The position numbers and the translations under genes are program-made. The notes below the pieces were generated by a model that was not told the origin of the DNA, made no database searches, and saw nothing but the letters and a program-made list of their open reading frames with translations. A stretch of DNA of 64,000 bases, taken from NCBI RefSeq assembly GCF_900111245.1, contig NZ_FOGO01000006.1, positions 62,001-126,000 on the forward strand. Reading direction: 5' to 3'. The first letter of the stretch is position 1, and every line of letters begins with the position of its first letter. The stretch is from Streptomyces qinglanensis (GTDB taxonomy: Bacteria > Actinomycetota > Actinomycetes > Streptomycetales > Streptomycetaceae). Below are positions 17,130 to 26,413 of this stretch, one piece after another.

Positions 17130-17381
17130 GTCTGTCCCCTCTCGGCCGCTCCGGGCGGCTCTCCGCGGGGCCCGCGCCGTTCGAGCGGGCCGTGCGACCA
17201 GTCAACCGGGGCGGCGGCCGGTGTCCCATGGCCGGAGCGCTCAGGGGGATGTGCGGACGTCGCACCCGCCACGCGTGGGACCAGTCGGTGAAAAACGGAA
17301 GATATCCGGCGCGCCGCTCAGGTTCGACAGTCGGATTTTGTCAAGGTCACTCTGCTTCATCTCGGGAGGCGGAGTCGTTCC

Positions 17382-18626
17382 ATGCCGGAATTGCCGACAC
17401 AGCGCACTGCACATCACGGCGGCGAGCCGCACGGGGGGCTGACCGTCCTGCATCTCGCCCAGCCCGTCGAGGGCGGTGTCGCACGCGTCGTCGCCGACCT
17501 GGCACGGGCCCAGGTCGAAGCGGGACTGCACGTCGTCGTGGCCTGCCCCGCGGGCGGCGAACTGGCGGACGCCGCAGCCGCGGCGGGAGCCCGGACCCTG
17601 CACTGGCCGGCCGCACGGGAGCCGGGAGCCCGGGTCGCGATGGAGGTCTACGGCGTACAACGACTGCTGCACACCGTACGACCCGACCTCGTGCACGCCC
17701 ACAGTGCCAAGGCGGGCCTCGCCGCGCGGCTGGCGCTGCGCGGCCGGGTGCCCACCGTCTACCAGCCCCACGCGTGGTCCTTCGAGGCCGCGCGAGGACG
17801 CACCGCACGGCTGGCCCGCGCCTGGGAGCGGTACGCCACCCGGTGGGCCGACCGCGTGCTGTGCGTGAGCGAAGCGGAGCGGGCGGCCGGCGCCGCCGTC
17901 GGCGTCGAAGCCCGGTGGGCCGTGGTGCACAACGGCGTCGACACCGCGCGCTTCACAGCTTCCCCGGCCTCGCAGGCCGGACGCGGGGCCGTGCCGCGCC
18001 CGGGGCCGCGCGCACCGGCGCTCCCGGCGGTGGCGGACCTGCCGCCCTCGGCGGTACTGGTGGTGTGCGTCGGGCGGCTGTGCGAACAGAAGGGCCAGCG
18101 CACCCTGTTGCACGCCTGGCCGCAGGTGGCGGCCAGGGTCCCGGACGCCCGCCTGGTGCTCGTCGGTGACGGGCCCGACCGGGAGGAGCTGCGCCGAGCA
18201 GCGCCCGCCGGGGTGGTGTTCGCCGGTGCCAGCGGCGCGGTGGCCGACTGGTACGCCGCAGCCGACCTGGTCGTGCTGCCCTCGCTGTGGGAGGGCATGG
18301 CGCTCACCCCGCTGGAGGCGATGGCCTGCCGCCGCCCCGTGGTGGTCAGCGACGTGGCCGGGTCCCGCGAACTGCTGCCCCCCGGACAGCAGGCCGACTG
18401 CCTGGTGCCGCCCGCCGATCCGGACGCGCTCGCGCAGGCGGTGGCCCGCCTGGCCCTCGACCCCCGGCTGCGTGCGGAGCTGGCCGACGCCGCGCACGCG
18501 CACGTACGCGCCCGGTTCGACCTCACGACGACCACCACCGCCGTACTGGAGCTGTACCGGGACGTGCTGCGGCACCGGACGGCGACGGTGGCGGTTCCCG
18601 CCGCGGAAGGAGCGGGCAGCAGATGA
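17382..18626 (+). CDS. family 4 glycosyltransferase (exopolysaccharide locus)
   Basis: This 414-residue GT-B retaining transferase has the N-terminal donor/acceptor loop EGGVARVVADLA. Its C-terminal nucleotide-sugar segments are CVGRLCEQKGQRTLL and LVGDGPDREEL, with the EX7E motif in WEGMALTPLEAMACRRPVV. It opens a forward operon and its stop overlaps the next start by ATGA. A GAGG ribosome site precedes the ATG. It likely adds a sugar to the lipid-linked repeat unit at the inner face of the membrane. Confidence 0.88.
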   Translation: MPELPTQRTAHHGGEPHGGLTVLHLAQPVEGGVARVVADLARAQVEAGLHVVVACPAGGELADAAAAAGARTLHWPAAREPGARVAMEVYGVQRLLHTVRPDLVHAHSAKAGLAARLALRGRVPTVYQPHAWSFEAARGRTARLARAWERYATRWADRVLCVSEAERAAGAAVGVEARWAVVHNGVDTARFTASPASQAGRGAVPRPGPRAPALPAVADLPPSAVLVVCVGRLCEQKGQRTLLHAWPQVAARVPDARLVLVGDGPDREELRRAAPAGVVFAGASGAVADWYAAADLVVLPSLWEGMALTPLEAMACRRPVVVSDVAGSRELLPPGQQADCLVPPADPDALAQAVARLALDPRLRAELADAAHAHVRARFDLTTTTTAVLELYRDVLRHRTATVAVPAAEGAGSR

Positions 18627-20323
18627 GCACCGACAGCACTGACGACTCCCGGGAACCGCACAGCGCGACGAACCCGGCGACGGCGACCGCCGAAGGCCCC
18701 GCGCGCACCACCCCCGTCCTCCCCCGGCCGGTGTCCGGCACCGGGGGCGAACCGGTCCCGCAGGAAGGGCGGTCGGCGCCCCTGCCGCTCCCGTCGGCCC
18801 GCGAACCGGTCGCCCTGCCGCCCACCGGTCCCGCCCGGCGCCGCCGCACCGGCGGGCCGGCACTGCTCACCGCCGACCTGGCGGGGACCGCAGCGGCCGT
18901 GCTCTCCTGCGCCGGCCCGCACGCCGCACCCGTGCTGCTGGCCCCGGTCTGCGCGAGCCTGCCGGTGCTGTGCGCCCGAGCGGGCCTCTACCGGCCCGGG
19001 CTCGACCCGCAGGCACTCGACGAACTGCCCGCCGTCGGCAAGCGCGCGGCCCTGGCCTGGTGCGTCGGCGCCACGGTGCTCGCCGCGTGCGACCGCACCG
19101 GGGCGCTGGGGCCGACCGGTCTGCTCGCGGGCTTCGCCGTCAACACGGCACTGGTGTGCGCACTCCGTGCCCTGGTGCACGGGGTGCGCCGCCGCCGCGG
19201 TCGGCGCCGCCCGCGGAGCGCCCTGGTCGTCGGCCGGGGCGAGACCGCCCGGGCGGTGACCGCGGCGCTCGTCGAGCGACCCCGGTACGGACTGCGGCCG
19301 ACGGCACTGGTCGAGCCGGGCCCGGACGACGCCGCGGCACCAGGCGGCTCCGGAGGCACGGGCGGCTCCGCGAGCGCGAGCGGCTCCGGCAGCACGGGCG
19401 GCTCCGACGGCGGCAAGCTGCCCGGCACCGGCCGCAGCGAACCGGCGGACGGCGCCGCCGCACACCCGCCGCTGCCCGTCCTCTCCACGCCGGAGGAGGT
19501 GGCACGCGAGGTGGCGCGGCACGCCGTGCGGGACGCGGTCTTCCTGCAATCCCCCTGGGAGGACCCGCACTCCGCGGCAGTGGCCGGGATGCTGGGCGCC
19601 CGCGGGGTCGACGGCTGGCTGGTCCGGCCCGGTTGCGCACTGGGCGCACACGGCGGGCACGCCCCCTCCGGCAGCCGGCGGCCCGACGAGGCGCACCTGT
19701 GGGGCTTCTCCTGCCGGCGCCTGACGCTGGACTGCCCCCGGCCGCGCACCGGCCTCCGCAAGCGGCTGCTGGACATCGCACTGGTCACCCCCGCACTGCT
19801 GCTGGCGGCGCCGGTGCTGGCCGGCTGCGCCCTGGCGGTCCGGGTACTGGACGGGCCCGGCGTGCTGTTCCGGCAGGAGCGCATCGGGCAGGACGGACGC
19901 CCCTTCACGCTGCTGAAGTTCCGCAGCGTGCGGCCCGCCGACGACCACGAGGCGGCGACCCGGTGGTCGGTCGCCGGTGACGCGCGCACCAGTCCCGTCG
20001 GCCGGCTGCTGCGCCGCACGTCGCTGGACGAGCTGCCGCAACTGTGGAACGTGCTGCGGGGCGACATGAGCCTGGTGGGGCCGCGGCCGGAGCGGCCCTA
20101 CTTCGTGGGGCACTTCAGCCGCCTCCACCCCGGCTACGCGCAGCGGCACCGCACTCCGGTCGGCATCACCGGGCTGGCCCAGGTGCACGGGCTGCGCGGC
20201 GACACCTCCATCGCCGACCGGGCGCGCTTCGACAACCACTACATCGAGACCTGGTCGCTGTGGCAGGACGTGCGGATCATCTGCCGTACCGCGGCCTCCC
20301 TCTTCCGGCTGGAGGGCCGGTGA
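18623..20323 (+). CDS. polyprenyl-phosphate sugar-1-phosphate transferase (priming enzyme)
   Basis: This 566-residue protein has an N-terminal disordered Pro/Ala stretch (about 85 residues), hydrophobic segments at roughly 90-180, and a soluble nucleotide-binding-like middle. The C-terminal bacterial sugar transferase domain runs from about 385. That domain shows RLLDIALVTPALLLAAPVL, GVLFRQERIGQDGRPFTLLKFRS, RTSLDELPQLWNVLRGDMSLVGPRP and GITGLAQVHG, the catalytic core of priming transferases. It should load the first sugar phosphate onto undecaprenyl phosphate. A Gly/Ser-rich linker sits near residue 240-260. Confidence 0.92.
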   Translation: MSTDSTDDSREPHSATNPATATAEGPARTTPVLPRPVSGTGGEPVPQEGRSAPLPLPSAREPVALPPTGPARRRRTGGPALLTADLAGTAAAVLSCAGPHAAPVLLAPVCASLPVLCARAGLYRPGLDPQALDELPAVGKRAALAWCVGATVLAACDRTGALGPTGLLAGFAVNTALVCALRALVHGVRRRRGRRRPRSALVVGRGETARAVTAALVERPRYGLRPTALVEPGPDDAAAPGGSGGTGGSASASGSGSTGGSDGGKLPGTGRSEPADGAAAHPPLPVLSTPEEVAREVARHAVRDAVFLQSPWEDPHSAAVAGMLGARGVDGWLVRPGCALGAHGGHAPSGSRRPDEAHLWGFSCRRLTLDCPRPRTGLRKRLLDIALVTPALLLAAPVLAGCALAVRVLDGPGVLFRQERIGQDGRPFTLLKFRSVRPADDHEAATRWSVAGDARTSPVGRLLRRTSLDELPQLWNVLRGDMSLVGPRPERPYFVGHFSRLHPGYAQRHRTPVGITGLAQVHGLRGDTSIADRARFDNHYIETWSLWQDVRIICRTAASLFRLEGR

Positions 20324-21756
20324 GCGCGGTGGCGGGCGGCGCGCCGCCCGCCATCCGGGACGGCCGGACCGCGCTGGGCCGCGCCGTGCGGCGCTGCGGC
20401 CTGGACCGGCCGGTGGTACCGGTGCTGGTGACGGTGGGGCTGCTGTGCGCACCGCCGGACAGTGCGGGCCCGGGCGGCCACAGCGGAGTGACCCCCGCCG
20501 ACCTGAGCTCCGGTGTGCTGGTGGTGTGGTGCGCGCTCGGGCTGCTGCGGGACCGGGCCCGGCAGCGGGCCGGGGGGCGGCTCCCGCGCCGGGCACTGAC
20601 CCCGCGGGCCGCGCTGGTGCTGGGCGCACCGACCGCGGCGTTCGCCGTGACCACGGTCGCCTCGGCCGATCCCGCGGCGAGCCTGCCGGGCTTCGTGCGG
20701 TATCTGCAGCTCTTCGTCCTGGTGCCGGGTGCGGTGCTGCTGGCGCTGCGCGACGCGCGGGACGCCCGGCTGCTGTGCGGTGCGGTGGTGCTGCTGGCGC
20801 TGGTGGAGGGCGGCATCGGCGTCGTCCAGGCGGCCACCGGCACCGGTGCCTCCTACCAGGGCGAAGAGGTCCGCGCGGTGGGTACCTTCGGCGCGCTGGA
20901 CGTGATGGGCATGGCCACGGCCGTGGCCTATGGGCTGGTGATCGCGCTGGCGTGCGGGCTCGTGCCGCCGGCCGGGGCGCCCCGGTGGCTGCGCCCCTGC
21001 GCGCTGGGCTCGGCCGCCGCGCTGGTGCTGCCGCTGGCCCTCTCCTACAGCCGAGGAGCGTGGCTCGCGACGGTACCGGCCTGTCTGCTGCTCCTCGCAC
21101 TGCGCGGCATCCGCACGACCGTGTGCGCCCTCGCCGCCGTGACCGCGGCCGGCGTGGTGCTGGTCGGCGGATTCGGGGTGGCCACACACGAGTTGGGCCA
21201 GCGGGTCGGCAGCATCACCGAGGTCTCGGCCTCACCGGACCGCTCGGTGACGGACCGCTACACCCTCTGGAGCGCGGCGACGGACATCTGGCAGCAGGCT
21301 CCCGCCACGGGTGTGGGCCCCAAGGGCTTCCCCGAGCACCGGGACACGCACGCCGCGCTGGAGCTGTCCTCGGGCAGCGACGCGGCGGGCGCGGGGGTCC
21401 CCTTCCAGCGGGAGCCGCTGCTCTCGCCGCACAACATGTATCTCCTGGTCCTCAGCGAACAGGGCCTGGTGGGCACGGTGGCGCTGCTCGGTGCCTGGGG
21501 CGCGCTGCTGGTGTGCGCGCTGCGCCGGCTGGCCGACGCGCGGAGCCGCGGAGCCGCCTGCGGGGTGCGCGACTGCGGCGCCGCGGCCACCGCGCTGCTG
21601 GTGTGGCAGGCCGTGGACTTCCTCTACGGCGACATCGGTGGCCCGTCGACGGTACTGACCGCTCTGGTGCTGGGACTGGGCACCTGGTGGGCCCTGTCGC
21701 CCGCGGCCGAGGAGCACGCGGAGGGCCGGCAGGCCGGCGGGGACCTCGCCGCATGA
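20320..21756 (+). CDS. O-antigen ligase / Wzy-like polymerase membrane protein
   Basis: This 478-residue protein is rich in membrane helices. It carries the Wzy_C/ligase-type signature SYSRGAWLATV and, after a large extracytoplasmic loop, HNMYLLVLSEQGLVGTVALLGAW. It begins with GTG in a GTGA overlap with the priming transferase. It probably polymerises or ligates the lipid-linked repeat unit on the outer face of the membrane; polymerase and ligase cannot be told apart by sequence alone. Confidence 0.85.
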   Translation: MSAVAGGAPPAIRDGRTALGRAVRRCGLDRPVVPVLVTVGLLCAPPDSAGPGGHSGVTPADLSSGVLVVWCALGLLRDRARQRAGGRLPRRALTPRAALVLGAPTAAFAVTTVASADPAASLPGFVRYLQLFVLVPGAVLLALRDARDARLLCGAVVLLALVEGGIGVVQAATGTGASYQGEEVRAVGTFGALDVMGMATAVAYGLVIALACGLVPPAGAPRWLRPCALGSAAALVLPLALSYSRGAWLATVPACLLLLALRGIRTTVCALAAVTAAGVVLVGGFGVATHELGQRVGSITEVSASPDRSVTDRYTLWSAATDIWQQAPATGVGPKGFPEHRDTHAALELSSGSDAAGAGVPFQREPLLSPHNMYLLVLSEQGLVGTVALLGAWGALLVCALRRLADARSRGAACGVRDCGAAATALLVWQAVDFLYGDIGGPSTVLTALVLGLGTWWALSPAAEEHAEGRQAGGDLAA

Positions 21757-23573
21757 CCGACCCGTCCGCCACCCCGCACGCGCCGGCATCCGCGCCGGCC
21801 GGCGGGGCACCCCTCCCGACCGGTCGGCGACCGGACCCGTCCCGGCAGGACGCACCGCACCCAGCCGCGCCGCACCGGGCCGTGCGGCAGCCGGTCCCCC
21901 AGCGGCCGGACGCACCCCAGCAGGAGGCGCCGCGGCCGGACCCGCGGCCCGCGTCGGCGCCCGCAGGCGAGGAGTCGCCCCGGCTCGGACGGTTCCTCGC
22001 CCGGGCGGCCGCGGTCACCGCAGGGCTCACTGCCGCGGGTTCGCTGTTCGGGCTGCTGCGGGACCAGGCCATCGCCCAGCTCTTCGGCGCGGACTCCGAC
22101 ACCGACGCGTTCCTCGTCGCCTGGACGGTCCCCGAACTGGCCGCCACCCTGCTCATCGAGGACGCCATGGCGCTCGTCCTGGTGCCCGCCTTCAGCCTCG
22201 CCCTCTCCCGCAGGGCGGCCCGCGCGGAGGGAACCGCGGGGCAGGCCGACCCGGTGCGGGCGCTGGTGGCGACCACGCTCACCCGGCTCTCGCTGCTGCT
22301 CGCCTGCACCGCCGGGCTGCTGATGCTGGCCGCGCCGTACGTGGTGCGGGTGCTCGCACCGGGCCTGCCCGCCACCGGCACCGCGGTGGACTGCCTGCGG
22401 CTGACCGCGCTGACCGTGGTCACCTTCGGCCTCGCCGGGTACTTCAGCGCCGCGCTGCGCGCGCACCGGCACTTCACGGCACCCGCCGCCATCTACCTCG
22501 CCTACAACGCCGCCACCATCGCGGTCATGTTCGCCGCACACCGCGCCTGGGGGGTGCGGGCCGCCGCGCTGGGCGTGGCGGTGGGCGGCGCGCTGATGGT
22601 GCTCATCCAACTGCCCCCGCTGCTGCGCCGCCTGCCGCTGCGGCAGCAGCACCCGGCGCAGGGCAGGGCCCCGAGCACGGCGCGCGGCGGACAGCGGAGC
22701 GCGCACACCGGGACGCTCGTCGGCCTCGGCGTACTCGCGCCGGTCGTCACGTTCGCGGTGAGCCGCCAGGCACAGGTCTTCTTCGAACGCTTCATGGCCT
22801 CTTCGCTGCCCGCGGGCGCCATCTCGCACCTCAACTACGCGCAGAAGGTGGCCCAGCTCCCGATGGTGCTCTCGCTGATGGTGTGCACGGTCACCTTCCC
22901 GGTCGTGGCCCGCGCCATGGCAGACGGTGACGCGGTGGCGGCCCGGCGGCGGGTGGAGCGCGACCTGGCGACAGCCGGGACGGTGGTGCTGCTGGGCGCC
23001 GCGTACGTGGTCGCCTGCGCCCCGCAGATCATCGGCCTGCTCTTCGAGCGCGGCGCCTTCGACGCGCGGGACACCGCCGCGACGGCCGCGGTGATGCGCG
23101 TCTACTGCTGCGGGCTGCTGGGGCACAGCATGGTCGGCGCCCTGGTGCGGCCGTTCTTCTCCGGCAGCCGTCCGCCCTGGTACCCGGCCGCGGCGATGGG
23201 GGCCGGGCTGGCCGTGACGGTGGGCACCGGCGCTCCGCTGGCGGGCGGTTGGGGCGTTCTGGGCATCGCGGCGGCGAACGCGCTGGGCATCACCACCACC
23301 GCTGCCCTGCTGCTGCACGGGCTGGGCGCCCGGGTGGTGGCCATCGACGTGTCCGGCGTGGCGGCCGGGCTGCTGCGGCTGCTGGTGGCCGCCGCCGCCG
23401 CGGCCGGTGCGGGCTGGACGGTGTCCGGGCTCTTCGCCGTACCCCTGGCCGGGGCGCTCGCCGGCGGGTGCGCCGTGCTGCTCGCCTTCCTCTGCGTCGG
23501 GCTGCTGGTGGGAGCCCCGGAGCTGTCGCATCTGTCCACCGCCGTCAAACGGAGGTTCCCGCATGCCCGCTGA
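21753..23573 (+). CDS. MurJ/MviN-family lipid-linked oligosaccharide flippase
   Basis: This 606-residue MOP-superfamily exporter has about fourteen membrane segments after a Pro/Ala-rich, probably cytoplasmic N-terminal extension of roughly 75 residues. Typical features are SLFGLLRDQAIAQLFGADSDTDAFLVAWTVPE and repeated VVARAMADGD-type loops. It starts by ATGA overlap with the ligase gene. Inside an exopolysaccharide operon it most likely serves as the Wzx-equivalent translocase of the repeat unit rather than as the essential lipid II flippase, which would normally be encoded elsewhere. Confidence 0.88.
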   Translation: MTDPSATPHAPASAPAGGAPLPTGRRPDPSRQDAPHPAAPHRAVRQPVPQRPDAPQQEAPRPDPRPASAPAGEESPRLGRFLARAAAVTAGLTAAGSLFGLLRDQAIAQLFGADSDTDAFLVAWTVPELAATLLIEDAMALVLVPAFSLALSRRAARAEGTAGQADPVRALVATTLTRLSLLLACTAGLLMLAAPYVVRVLAPGLPATGTAVDCLRLTALTVVTFGLAGYFSAALRAHRHFTAPAAIYLAYNAATIAVMFAAHRAWGVRAAALGVAVGGALMVLIQLPPLLRRLPLRQQHPAQGRAPSTARGGQRSAHTGTLVGLGVLAPVVTFAVSRQAQVFFERFMASSLPAGAISHLNYAQKVAQLPMVLSLMVCTVTFPVVARAMADGDAVAARRRVERDLATAGTVVLLGAAYVVACAPQIIGLLFERGAFDARDTAATAAVMRVYCCGLLGHSMVGALVRPFFSGSRPPWYPAAAMGAGLAVTVGTGAPLAGGWGVLGIAAANALGITTTAALLLHGLGARVVAIDVSGVAAGLLRLLVAAAAAAGAGWTVSGLFAVPLAGALAGGCAVLLAFLCVGLLVGAPELSHLSTAVKRRFPHAR

Positions 23574-24333
23574 CACCCGCAACCGGGCCCCCTGGCTGCT
23601 GATGTACCACTCGGTCTCCGACTGCCCCGACGATCCGTACGGCATCACCGTCTCGCCGTCGCGGCTGGAGCGCCAGTTGCGCTGGCTGCGCGACCGGGGG
23701 CTGACCGGCGTGAGCGCCGGACGGCTGCTGCGGGCCCGTGCTGCAGGGCGGGACGCCGGGCTGGTGGGGCTCACCTTCGACGACGGTTACGCCGACTTCC
23801 TGACCGCCGCCGTACCCCTGCTGCGCCGGTACGGATGCACGGCCACCGCGTTCGTGCTGCCGGGACGGCTGGGCGGCGACAACGCCTGGGACGAACTCGG
23901 GCCGCGCAAGGCGCTGCTGGACGCCGACGGCATCCGGGAGGCGGCCGCGGCCGGGATGGAGATCGGCTCGCACGGGCTGGTCCACACCGATCTGACCGGC
24001 GCCGACGACACGACTCTGGAGCGCGAGACGGCACACAGCCGGGCACTGCTGGGCGAGCTCACCGGAGCGGCACCCGCCGGGTTCTGCTATCCCTACGGAA
24101 CGCTCGACCACCGGGCCGTGCAAGCGGTGCGCGCCGCCGGCTACCGCTACGCGTGCGGCATCGATCCGGGAGCGCTGACCGGAGTGCACGCCCTGCCGCG
24201 CGCCCACGTCGGCGCCCGGGACACCTCCGTGCGGCTGTATCTGAAGAAGGTGCTGCACCCGCTGCGGCGCAGGCCGCTGCCCGCGGCCTCCGCCCCAGCG
24301 GAAGCCGCCCGCCCGGACGGGGTGCGCCGATGA
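23563..24333 (+). CDS. polysaccharide deacetylase (CE4, NodB-like)
   Basis: This 256-residue protein has the NodB homology motifs LTFDDGYADF (metal and base Asp) near residue 67, IGSHGLVHTDLT (metal His pair) near 135 and FCYPYGT near 172. It has no signal peptide, so it probably works on intracellular or lipid-linked glycans. Its start overlaps the flippase 3' end by 11 nt. Expected role: removing N-acetyl groups from the repeat unit. Confidence 0.9.
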   Translation: MPADTRNRAPWLLMYHSVSDCPDDPYGITVSPSRLERQLRWLRDRGLTGVSAGRLLRARAAGRDAGLVGLTFDDGYADFLTAAVPLLRRYGCTATAFVLPGRLGGDNAWDELGPRKALLDADGIREAAAAGMEIGSHGLVHTDLTGADDTTLERETAHSRALLGELTGAAPAGFCYPYGTLDHRAVQAVRAAGYRYACGIDPGALTGVHALPRAHVGARDTSVRLYLKKVLHPLRRRPLPAASAPAEAARPDGVRR

Positions 24334-25586
24334 GGGTGCTGCACATCATCACCGGCCTGGGCGTCGGCGGGGCCGAGGAGCAACTGCGGCTGCTGCTGCG
24401 CCATCTGCCGGCCCATTCCGTGCGGGGCGAGGTGGTCACCCTCACCTCGCCCGGCTCCGTGGCCGAGGGCATCCGCGCCGACGGCACCCCCGTCGCCCAT
24501 CTGGGGATGGCGGGCAACCGCGATCTGGCCGCGCTGCCCCGGCTGGTGCGGCTGGTGCGCTCCGGGGACTACGACCTGGTGCACACCCATCTGTACCGGG
24601 CCTGTGTGTACGGCAGGATCGCCGCCCGGCTGGCCGGGGTGCGCACCGTGGTGGCCACCGAGCACTCGCTGGGTGAGCGCGCGTTGGAGGGCCGCCCCCT
24701 CACTCCGGGTGTGCGCGCCCTCTATCTGGCGACCGAACGGCTCGGCACCACCACCGTCGCCGTCTCCGCGACGGTCGAGCAGCGGCTGCGCCGCTGGGGC
24801 GTTCCCGCCGCCCGGCTGTGCACGGTGCCCAACGGCATCGACGCCGCCCGCTTCCGCTTCGATCCCGCCGCCCGCGCCGCCGTGCGGAACGGTCTGGGGC
24901 TGGCACCGGACGCCTTCGTGGTGGCCGGGGTGGGCCGCCTGGTGGCGGGCAAGCGCTTCGACGCCCTGGTGGACGCGGTGGCCGCGCTGCCCGGTGCGCA
25001 TCTGCTGCTGGCCGGGGACGGCCCCGAACTTGCGGCGCTGCGCGCCCGCGCCGCGGCGCTGGGGGCCGGCGACCGGCTGCGCCTGCTGGGCGAGTGCGCG
25101 GGCGGGCCCGGTGCCGGGCAGACACCTCGCGGCACGGGACCGGATGTGCCCGGGGTGCTGGCAGCCGCCGATGTGTTCGCCGCACCGTCCCCCGAGGAGT
25201 CCTTCGGGCTGGCGGCCGTCGAAGCGCTCGCCGCCGGACTGCCCGTGCTCTACGCGGCCTGCCCGGCGATCGAGGACCTCCCGCCCGGTCAGGCTCCGGG
25301 GGCGCACCGGTTCGCCGCTTCCCCGGACGGCCCGGCCGAGGCGCTGCGCGGGGCGCTGGCGCGGCATGCGGCGGACACCTCACGGGCCCCGGGCCCGGCC
25401 CGGCTGCCGGTACCGCCGGTGGTGCACCGCTACGACATCGCGCGCTGCGCCGAGCGCCTGGCGCTGGTCTACCGCACGGCGCTGGGCACGTCCCCGGACG
25501 GCGGGACCGCACCCGCCCGCACGCCGGGGGCGGCATCACCGGCGCTGCCGTCCCTCTCCCCCGACCGCCCCCTGACAACGAGGTGA
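24330..25586 (+). CDS. family 4 glycosyltransferase, second copy in locus
   Basis: This 418-residue GT-B transferase begins MRVLHIITGLGVGGAEEQ and has the EX7E motif in PEESFGLAAVEALAAGLPVL. A long Pro/Ala/Thr tail follows the last helix. It is coupled by ATGA to the deacetylase. Together with the first transferase it would build a repeat unit of at least three sugars. Confidence 0.88.
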   Translation: MRVLHIITGLGVGGAEEQLRLLLRHLPAHSVRGEVVTLTSPGSVAEGIRADGTPVAHLGMAGNRDLAALPRLVRLVRSGDYDLVHTHLYRACVYGRIAARLAGVRTVVATEHSLGERALEGRPLTPGVRALYLATERLGTTTVAVSATVEQRLRRWGVPAARLCTVPNGIDAARFRFDPAARAAVRNGLGLAPDAFVVAGVGRLVAGKRFDALVDAVAALPGAHLLLAGDGPELAALRARAAALGAGDRLRLLGECAGGPGAGQTPRGTGPDVPGVLAAADVFAAPSPEESFGLAAVEALAAGLPVLYAACPAIEDLPPGQAPGAHRFAASPDGPAEALRGALARHAADTSRAPGPARLPVPPVVHRYDIARCAERLALVYRTALGTSPDGGTAPARTPGAASPALPSLSPDRPLTTR

Positions 25587-25591
25587 GTTCC

Positions 25592-26413
25592 ATGTCCAAG
25601 GCCGCTCCGGGAACGGCGGAGTCGTCTGCCGAGAACACCGGGAACACCGGGGAATCCAGGGAAACCCCGGAAACCGGGAAGACCGACGAGGCGGCAGCCC
25701 CCGGCACCGGGCGCGGCCGCGGTGCCGCCCGGCCCGCGGCGCGCCGGAATCGCCGCAGGCGCCGTTCGCGGATCCTCGGGTGGTGGCCGCTACCGGTGTG
25801 CGTGGCACTGGGGGCGCTCGGCGGGGGCGGGTACGCGACGCTCACTGAGCCGCGGTACGAGGCCACCAGCTATGTCCTGGTCTCTCCCGGCCCGCACGCC
25901 GAGGCGGCTTCGGCGCTGGGCTATGCCCAGGCGTACGGGAAGGTGGCCACGGACGCCTTCGTGCTCGGCGCCGCGGAGGCCGATGCGGGGCTGCCGCGCG
26001 GGGCGCTCCGCTCCCGGGTGCGGGCGGCCGCCTCGCCCGACGCACCGATGGTGCGCATCACCGGCAGCGCGCCGCGGCCGGGCCGTGCGGCGGACTACGC
26101 GGACGCGGTGGCGCGTTCGCTGACCGGCGCGGCGAAGAAGTCGGCCAAGCGGACAGGGGTGCGCCTGACGGTCGTCGCGCACGCCGCGCCGTCGGCCGGA
26201 CCGGTCTCCCCCTCGATGCCGATCGCGGTGGCGGTGGGGACGAGTGCGGGCGGGCTGCTCGGCGCGCTGGTGCTGCTGGCCCGTCCGCAGCGGCGCCGGG
26301 CAGCGGACGGCGCGGCCGTCCCGGCTCCGGCGCCCGGCGGGGACGACACTGCGTCCGCCGCGCTGCCGGAGGCCGCCGGGCGTGCGGCCGCCGGACTGGA
26401 GGGGGCCCGATGA
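25592..26413 (+). CDS. Wzz-like chain-length / polysaccharide co-polymerase protein
   Basis: This 273-residue protein has a basic, repeat-containing cytoplasmic N-terminus (about 60 residues) and a first membrane helix at roughly 63-85 (PLPVCVALGALGGGGYATL). An extracytoplasmic domain beginning EPRYEATSYVLVSP follows, then a second helix near 215-237. This matches the Wzz/capsular adaptor fold. It lacks a tyrosine-kinase domain. It probably sets chain length for the polymer made by the upstream polymerase. Confidence 0.78.
   Translation: MSKAAPGTAESSAENTGNTGESRETPETGKTDEAAAPGTGRGRGAARPAARRNRRRRRSRILGWWPLPVCVALGALGGGGYATLTEPRYEATSYVLVSPGPHAEAASALGYAQAYGKVATDAFVLGAAEADAGLPRGALRSRVRAAASPDAPMVRITGSAPRPGRAADYADAVARSLTGAAKKSAKRTGVRLTVVAHAAPSAGPVSPSMPIAVAVGTSAGGLLGALVLLARPQRRRAADGAAVPAPAPGGDDTASAALPEAAGRAAAGLEGAR
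25634..25678 (+). repeat. five 9-nt units in the Wzz-like N-terminus
   Basis: The first two units aacaccggg are identical and the next three are diverged; all are in frame, giving the peptide pattern NTGNTGESRETPETG. Confidence 0.75.

Noticed and set aside
17759..21187. 1142-codon reverse open frame across the exopolysaccharide genes
   Set aside because: Long open frames opposite GC-rich genes are expected; it has Pro/Arg-rich sequence without motifs.
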